Shown here piece after piece: positions 1 through 7,846 of a DNA stretch of 10,477 nt. Position 1 is the first letter of the stretch. Each line of letters opens with the position of its first letter. The stretch comes from Ectocarpus siliculosus (lineage: Eukaryota; Sar; Phaeophyceae; Ectocarpales; Ectocarpaceae). Under the pieces are notes generated by a model, which was given only the letters and a program-made list of their open reading frames with translations, ran no database searches and was not told where the DNA came from. The position numbers and the translations under genes were made by a program. The stretch spans positions 3,340,980 to 3,351,456 of the forward strand of contig FN649746.1 in assembly GCA_000310025.1 (NCBI GenBank), given 5' to 3'.

Positions 1-711
1 GGACCAAGGTTTAAGGGGGGGGTGTGGGGGGGTACTCAAAGTCGTGCATGCCGTAGTCGTTAGACCGTTGACCTCGCATCCCTACAAAGCCGGGATGGGG
101 CATGCCGGGTTCTCACCGGACCAGGCTCTCACATCACCAACCGCGAAGCGCCGTTAAGGGGGGGGGGGTACGTAAACTGCCCGTCTCGTCGTTTGTGTTG
201 GTACATCGCGCTTTACAAACAGCCACAGTATGATCGTTGCTCTTTAGACTGATGACGCAGTATTATTCATTCTTCCGGCCTGGTAGCGTCAAGAGGGGGC
301 AGGCAGCGGGGGTCCATACATGGTGCATTGCTTCTACACACAGCCAAGTTTTGGGTGGCAACTGCTCTTTAGACTAATGTTCTGATGATGATGCAGTACC
401 CTCGTGGAGACAGCTCCGATTTCGAACGTGACGTGCGTTACTGCTGCTAGGCGAGAGGGGTGACCGGGATGAGCCCTTACAAACGTGCAGGCATGCGCTG
501 CACAGGAAATCTCTTCTGCGGGACCCCCTCTCATCGAAACTACTCGGGTCAGACACGGTACTTACTTATCAGCGTACGTTGACACCTACACTGTTGGTAA
601 AAACGTGGAAGCTAGCTAGCATGGGCGTTGCCGGCCTATGCATACGAACGTCAGTGTAGATCCGCGACGTCGGTATCACATGACGGGCGCTGAAACCTCC
701 CCTTGGCCCCT
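1..711. other. Left flank: no gene recognised
   Basis: This stretch is either 3' UTR and intergenic DNA, or intron 5 if more exons lie further left. It holds G runs at 15-22, 26-32 and 158-168, and an imperfect direct repeat around 217-270 and 338-402 sharing CAGCCA, TGCTCTTTAGACT and ATGCAGTA-like blocks. Open frames are short and carry no family motif. Confidence 0.5.
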
Positions 712-800
712 TCACGCGACAGTCAACGCCCTTTTCTTCGCAACGGTGTCGAAGCTGTGAAGGACGTCAGATAAGCCTAGGCCGTTTTCTTTTGAAGCGG
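712..800 (-). CDS. Candidate last exon, two competing acceptors
   Basis: Two acceptors fit the phase 2 donor of exon 5. After GTCTCTCAG (exon 767-800) the protein ends S-RFKRKRPRLI and a TGA at 769-767. After CTTCACAG (exon 712-754) it ends S-FDTVAKKRALTVA and a TGA at 714-712. Introns would be 118 or 164 nt. Both tails are basic and neither matches a conserved family tail I can recall, so the true 3' exons could also lie beyond the left edge of the window. Confidence 0.33.
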
Positions 801-3800
801 CTGAGAGACCCAGCGACGAGCCAATCGCTCGGAACAATCGAGCGTCGACAACGGTTCGCCGCAACCGGCGTGGTGATGGCCGCAGGGAGAAGCCATACAC
901 GATGCACGATGCACATACCTGGATTGTCTGCCTGATGGGCTAGGCCCCTTGGTTGCCACGCTGAGGGACAGCGTGTCGGCAATAACGCCATCTAGCCCTT
1001 TGATAACGCGCTTGCCCCCCTGGACCTGTCGACGAGACAATGTGATCAGAGGAAGAAGAGAAACAAGAAAAACGATTTGTCATAGAACAAGGTAAGAAAT
1101 ACGAAGTGTAGGAGAAACGACATGTACGACATGAGAGAAACCATAAAAAAGACATTAAACAGGAGAAACGACATCTTGAAGGGTACGGGATACGATGCAA
1201 GACCCTGTACATCCGCTGCTTTGGGCATGGTAGGGTCGGTCAGCGTTGTAATGCTAAGCATATTCATTGCTAGTTAATCCCGGACTCCAGTAACAGAACA
1301 ACACCGCACGCTAAAGTTGTAAGATGGCCGAGCCCTGCCATGACACCCAACACAACCAACCAAAGCCCGTTAACCTTGACCTGTGATACAGTCACCGAGT
1401 GGACACAATCGCATTCGTACCTGTTGCGGCGGGAATGATCGGTAGGGGGTGATCGGCATCTGCATCTCGAATTGCTCATCGAGGACACTCTGCCATTCTT
1501 TTCGCCCCAGTTCGCACCGACCGCGGTACTCCAGGAAAGTCAGGAGCACCTGTACATACAGACGGACAAAGGAGAGAAAAATAAAAAACAGCAAATATGC
1601 ACTAATCTCTGTCAGTACTCCAGGAAAGTCAGGCACCTGTACATACACACGGACACAAAAGAGAAAAATAAAAAAGAGCAAATATATACTTCTAATCTCC
1701 GTCAGTACTCGAGGAAAGTCAGGAGAACATGTACCTCACACGGACACAACAACAAGTGAAGACCAAATGAACACAAAAAATCGTGTACAGACAGGTAGCT
1801 TTCGCTGACGCTATGACTTCAGTTAATCTATCTTCGACTCTTTCCTATAGATGAGAGAGATGGATTCTTTGTGTCATAATAATAAGAAAACAAAATCGGA
1901 CATGCCGGCAGCGTAAACAAAATAACAGCGTACATAACAGCGAATGCTGTGATGTTCGGAACAAAACAATACAAACCAAAACAAAACTGTGGCCACGCCG
2001 CCAGCAAATAACACAGCACGATTGCGCTTCAGTGAGATAGAGCACCTTTGGTATGCGCCTTTTGTACACACCTCACATTTTCCGGTCTGTCTCACAACGT
2101 TAGGATTACGTTACTGTACATGACACAATGCATCCCCTGGACCGAGGGTAAAAAAGCTCGATTTATAAAAAGCAGAAAGAGTCGCAGCGCCAAAAGAAGG
2201 GCGCCGTTGAAGCCGTCTGGTCGAGAGCTCTCCGAAAACCCGTCATTTCTTTTATGCATCCTCTTGGTCGTGGAGTAATCGAGCATTGAAAATAGGTCCA
2301 GGGGGTGTGGTATCTTGTGTCATATACCGTAGGTTGGGATTGTTTGGGTACTGCTGTAGGGCTGAGACCGAACTCTACGGCAAGTCCTCCATAAAAAAAT
2401 GGTTGGGTATGAACAGCTGCACATCAACATTCATCTGTCCGGTGGGTTTCACGTGTGTGCTGATTCATAGCTGTCGGCAACACACGCGACACCATCCTCT
2501 CCGTCCTATCCTACAGGCTGAGAAGGCCAAGTCCGGCCAGACCGAGACGCAAGATCATGTTTCCCGACTCCACCACCCTCAACCAAGCAACATGTGTCGG
2601 TCTGGTCGTGCTTTGGAACACGGGGTACACGTCTGCTATCTGATGCACGCTGCTGCCGTAGTCCAATGCTTATCCCTTCCCTTCCGAGGCATGAGTGAAC
2701 CGGACCGTAATGTAGGTGTACAGATTGTTTCTTTGTGCGTTGCACAAACAGCGGCGGTACGCTGCCCACGGCAGCAAAATGTTATTGGTGTGCATGACAG
2801 ATACAGGAGGAGAACGCGGCAACAACAACAACGGCAGGCAGTAGCAGCGGCAGCGGTAGCAACACAGCAGGCGCCACGCTCAAACAAGCCAACCAAGCCT
2901 CCATCCCATGTACCATCCTCTCATGTGAACCACCATCTCATCATCACGTACCTGGTACCAGGTATCATCTCATGTGAACCATCATCCCACTTATCAATAA
3001 GTACCAGGTATCATCTCATGCGATGTCATCCATTCAACCCGTCCCACCTGCAAGCGTATTTCCCTCAGCGAAGCTACTCTCCTCGCCTCCGCCCTCTGGT
3101 CCATCTCTTCCCGCTCCCTGCCCGAAACCAGCTCCTCCACCTGCAACACAACACGCAACGCGCAACGTAGTCGGCGCAGTTGACACGTACAACAGTGTCG
3201 GGGGGGGGGCATCAACAAGAAACATCGGCCTCGGGTCAGGCTTGAGCGAAGCGCGAGATTCTATCCCCAGCGGCAACCCCAACTATCCACATCGTCCCGA
3301 TTGTACTGCTCTATCTGATGATTGCACTGTCGTGGACTTTTTTCATGCGCGAGACACAGAACGATGCAGTGTACGATACGAGAACGTCGTAAAACGATCC
3401 AGATGTCCAAAGTCGCGAGTCGCAGATAGAGGACGGACCGTACACAGAACCACCACCAACCACGGTCGGCTGTGCAGTGTAACGTAATACAACGCAGTAG
3501 AGCGCACCACTCGAGGGCGGCCGAATAGTCAGATTGGGCGGTATGGAGTGGCTCGCCCTAGGGGAAAGAGGCGAGAGCCCATAGCCATCCCTGCTGTAGC
3601 GTAAAGTTAGTTGATTTTCTCGCACGGTGGCCACATACGGTTTTAGTCGCCGAGAGGGAGGGGGAAGCGTGAGAACAATAACATACAGATTGTTGCACAA
3701 GACGGCCACCAAACTGTCTCGTTGAGCCTGTTACCCACAGGAGAGATATCGCCGTGTGCTGCTCGGGAAATCGTGGAAATACAGGTAGCCTTCGCTGACG

Positions 3801-6800
3801 CTATGGATTCATTGCTAATCTATCTTAAACTCTTTTAAATGGATAGAGATGGATTCGTCGTGTCATTGCAAGAAAATAAATACTTCAGTATAAAATATCT
3901 GACCAGACCACTGCTGTGGATCTGAGGGGGTATGAACGTTGAACTGGGGAACAAACAAAAGAAGTCGCTATTGGCCTTGATTGGGGAGTCTAGTTTTTCG
4001 CGGCCAAATGGGCTACGCTGTACCTTCGCCTCCACCTTCAAGATGGCGGCGTAATCACGCTGACACCATTTTTTTCCTCCGTCAGGCAATAAATAGAAAT
4101 ACGTTTTGCTCATCGTCTGGAAGGGTTTAGTAAGGTAAGCTACAGTAGCAGCAGCGGATTTGACACAAAAAGAGCAAAACACTCGACAAGCAGCTCTTAC
4201 AGCAGTAGTCAAACACTGGCCAAGAAGTAAAATTTCCGGCAAATAACGGTAAAAATAAGGGAGGAACAGGGCAAGAGCAAGCCCCCCCCTCACACGCACA
4301 CACAGGGAGAGTCCATTGCTCTACCATATACTGTACGCGGACGATGAGCTTTGCGTGACCAAAAATGCCCTGAAGAACCAAGCATGAAGAAGCTAAGATA
4401 TCTCGAGCCCCGGGCGGCGGGGGGGGGTCTCTTGATGTGTATACACTATCACGCCAAAGCCACTCCACGCCCTGTGGGATCATGAGAAGATCTCGAAGAC
4501 TGACTTTACGTCCACAGACGATCTCGAAGACTGACTTTACGTCCACAGACGATGTTGTAACCACATGCAGAATCACATGGAAGACACTGGCAGTATAAAC
4601 TTTTGTCCCTGTTGCTGTAGGCAGTATCTCACCACGCCCTTCGTACATAATCCCAGCAGTTCAGGGCCCTGGAGATCCCTAAAGCGTGTGTACATTGTCT
4701 GCATTGTAGCAACCAAATACGCTACAGATGGGGCCCGCAGTTAAGACAAATTCAGCGAAGAAATAAAGGCTCAAATTTTTACGCAAGATAAGAAAAAAAA
4801 GGCCTAAGAAACACAGCTCAATCTCGGCCACAACACAAGAAACGATACCCCAAGACAACAGAAACGAGTGGCAGAAGCTGGGGGAGCGTATCCAAAGAAA
4901 CGTTCCATTGCTGCTGCTGCTGCCATGCTCCCACCCCCTACCTAGCTCATGTCATGTAAGTTTTTGGTAGGGGCAGAGATTGGTTATTTTCGCGGCGCCC
5001 CCCGCGCCCCAGCGCCACCGTTAGCTGCGCTATCCCTACTGCTGCTGTACTCCTGTACTGCCACAACCCCCAATGTTCGCCACACCAAGCTATCGGTTTA
5101 ATGCTGCATGAAGACTTGGTGTGTTGTTGTTTCTTCGCCATTAGAAATAAGAAAATAAGAGAATCAGGAAGGAGGATGCGACATCCCAAAGGAATAAGAA
5201 ATCCGTTTTAAGAAATTGGCCGACTTCGGCTGGTCCTGCTGCCCAGATTAAGAAATTGAGGCTCGGCCCGATTTTGACGTTTCTTATCTACGGGCCCTAC
5301 AAGGATCTGTTTTTTTTTTACCCACCGCTGTTGAATCCTTAGCCGATGTGTGACACGCATGAGGAACCAGTGAGATCCACGCCTATGCATAGAAGCAATA
5401 GCATTTACTAGTCTCGCATCTACGCCTACGATACATAAAAGGGTTCCATTTGGCCTGCTATGCGTACTTACTGCTGTCCTACTTTGAGCTATTGATGCCA
5501 CCACGCCGCCACCACAACAACGCTGCTGTAAACACTAAATACAACCCCCGCACGTGATAATGCAGCATGACTTCCTTCACGTGCCGAGATAGCAAAAAAA
5601 AAGGTAGCTGACTTCTTGCTTCAACAGCAACAGTCTTGCTTCAACAGCAACGGAGGTCCACGTGTAGTCCACGTAGACACTATGACCATTCAGACTATAG
5701 AGTAGATCGCATATGCATTACATACGTCGCGGGGGCAAAATTTGGTCTGTTCCATAAAATGACAAGACCAAAACAATACAATTCCAAAAAACAAAGTGAA
5801 CCTGTTGCGCTGTCTGCCCCTGCCCTTACTCTGCAATAGCGCCATCGAGAGAGATACACATGTACTGTACTGGCGGCATTTTTTGGAGAAGTCTAGAGAC
5901 CATGTTGGGCACTGCTACTGCTGTTGTATCGCTGCTGTGCTGTGAGAGGGACCACAGCAGGGTAGGGCGGCTATATATTCTCTCTTTGGTCCGAGAGGTA
6001 TCTCTCATCCACGTGTACTGCCTTGTATCCAAACACGCACGACATGTGAGGGGATGCGCTCTGCCTCCACGTTACAGCAGCAGTACAGCACCCTTTTCAA
6101 GAGGTACAGCAATAAATGTGTCCTGCTGCTACTGCTTTGCCCGCGGTTTGGGCCGGCAAATTGTTGCGGTGTAATACTGACTGGAGTGGCGGTGCGATGA
6201 CGGAAAGAGATTTGTCGGAGATGTCATCACCAAACAGACTGCTGCTGCTGTTGCTGTGCAACGTATGCAATACATGCGGTGGTTCAAGTGAAACCCGGAA
6301 GGAAGGAAGGGATTGTAGCATACGTATGCACAGCGGCTGCACAGACGACGACAGTCGGCATCTATGGAGACACCCCCAACACCCACACCAACAGCACACC
6401 AACACCCCACAGCAGCAGCTGTTCGTAGCTCAGTTCTTGTAGAGCAGCAGCACAGCACATCCCCACTCGCGGATCAAAAAAGGGCCGAAGAGAAAAAGGA
6501 CCGCCGGGGAGAAAATAAAGAGAGAGAGTCGGTCGTACTTTAAAATAATACACACATTCCCGACAAATTCCTATTACGGACGGCCGCAAAAACGTGTTGT
6601 GTTGCTGTTGATCACCCACCCCACTGCTGTGCGCGCCACCAGCACCGACTCAGCAAAAAAAGCAACATGGCAATGTGTAGACTTGGCTTGTCCCGGTGGT
6701 AACTCTCGAGCGCGGGGGGTGACGATTTTCGAGGGAAGAAGAAAAATGTATCCGAAACCATCATCGCCACGAAGGATCCCAGGATCCAGTCAGCGCTAGA

Positions 6801-7804
6801 ACACGACCGTGAGGCAACGTACGCAGCAGCAGCGGCAGAGCAAGCGTCTTTAAACTTGGTAACACCAGCACACCAAAGCTTACGAAACACGCATTACCTG
6901 CTTCTTGAGCTCCTCCACAAAGGCCTTCTTCCTCAGCCGCGTGTTCCTCGCGTGCTCCCTGTTCCTGTCCCTGTTCTGCTTGGCCCGCTCCTCCTTCGAC
7001 AGAACCGCCCGTTTCCTTTTCTTCTCCGCTGCTTCCGCGGCCGACGTACCTCCCCCGCCTCCCCCCCCGCCGCCACCGCCGCCGCTCCTGGCTCCTCCCC
7101 GTCCGTGCACCATGGCCTCCGCTCTAGCCTGCGCTTCGGCCACCACCGGGTGTGTGCCCACGCCGAAAATCCTTCCGAGCCCGCGGACGCCTTGTTGCTG
7201 TTGTTGTTGCTGCAGCTGCTGCTGCTCCTGGTCCCGCTCTTGTTGCTGTCGTTGCTTTTTTCTGGCTCCGGTCCGGCTGCGCCGGCTCCCACCGCCGCTC
7301 TTCCTGCTGCCCTGCTGCTGCTCCTGCTGCTGCTGCTGCTGCTCGTACTGGTGGTTGTACTCGGCTTCGTCATCATCGGAATCGTCGTCGTGATCCTCCT
7401 CCTCCTCCTCCTCCTCCTCCTCCTCCTCCATGAGCTCCATCTTGCAAGGCTCGCTGGATGATGCAGCACCAGCAGCAGCGCCACTTCTACGCAATCCACG
7501 GCTGTTGTTGCTGTCACCCCCAGCGCTCTCCGCCCCGCTCCCACCGCCCTCCGGAAGCATGCCAGCTTCTCCCAGGAAAGACTGCATGCTTCCGCCCAGC
7601 CCCGTCATGGAACCGATCCCGGGAGGAGCCCTGGCCGCGCCCGCAGCGCCAGAGCCGGGGCTAATACCGGCGCTTTGCGAGCCTTGTATCTGCTAGCATA
7701 AGATCGATCATGTGTGGCGGCGGGTTGAAAAAAAAACGAAGGCGCGATGGATCACCACGTTTCATGCGCTGGAATTTTTTGGTCTACAAGTATAATCTTT
7801 TTTG

Positions 7805-7846
<42 letters not shown>

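Larger units (their letters stand above)
1550..3047 (-). other. Intron 3 of the bZIP gene (1498 nt, phase 0)
   Basis: The donor is CAG|GTGGGA at 3047. The acceptor is a strong pyrimidine tract followed by TGTATGTACAG| at 1550. The intron contains the 45/46-bp degenerate tandem and palindrome near its 5' end, a 100-bp dispersed repeat copy (1791-1890), and tandem copies of its own 3' splice site at its 3' end. A plus-strand open frame of 294 codons (2286-3170) crosses it and exon 3, but it starts at TTG and has no recognisable domain. Confidence 0.78.
3141..6897 (-). other. Intron 2 of the bZIP gene (3757 nt, phase 0)
   Basis: The donor is CAG|GTAATG at 6897 and the acceptor is TGCGTGTTGTGTTGCAG| ending at 3141. 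The intron splits the leucine zipper four residues after the first leucine. It contains a 100-bp repeat (3781-3880), a perfect 31-bp tandem (4489-4550), a 20-bp tandem (5614-5652), four CACGTG sites (5551-6015), CAG/CTG runs and a run of ten G at 3200-3209. Both strands were read for family motifs and nothing convincing was found. The open frames inside, the longest at 4127-4648 minus (173 codons) and 3023-3487 plus (154 codons), have no recognisable domain. Confidence 0.78.

Noticed and set aside
1-90. Minus-strand reading GFVGMRGQRSNDYGMHDFEY as a possible further exon
   Set aside because: It looks protein-like, but the acceptor TTTGTAG before it gives a stop when joined to the phase 2 end of exon 5, and the frame has an upstream TGA. 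It could belong to a gene structure beyond the window, but cannot be supported.
2286-3170. A 294-codon plus-strand open frame
   Set aside because: It starts at TTG, crosses a tandem repeat and exon 3 on the other strand, and shows no domain or splice logic.
4127-4648. A 173-codon minus-strand open frame in intron 2, with 3835-4299 overlapping it
   Set aside because: It runs through the 31-bp tandem in two different frames, with no family motif; chance open frames are expected at this base composition.
6219-6235. A C-box-like GTGATGA on the minus strand in intron 2 (possible C/D snoRNA)
   Set aside because: No D box (CTGA) or terminal stem was seen at a suitable distance.
6362-6480. A strong pyrimidine tract with acceptor near 6466 followed by a short open stretch (WGCAVLLLYKN)
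   Set aside because: Considered as the exon after exon 2, but it has no zipper register; 3048-3140 fits far better.
6856-7461. A 201-codon plus-strand open frame (and 6905-7393 plus, 6933-7544 minus)
   Set aside because: These are shadows of exon 2: runs of Leu, Cys, Pro or Arg from the same triplet repeats read in other frames.
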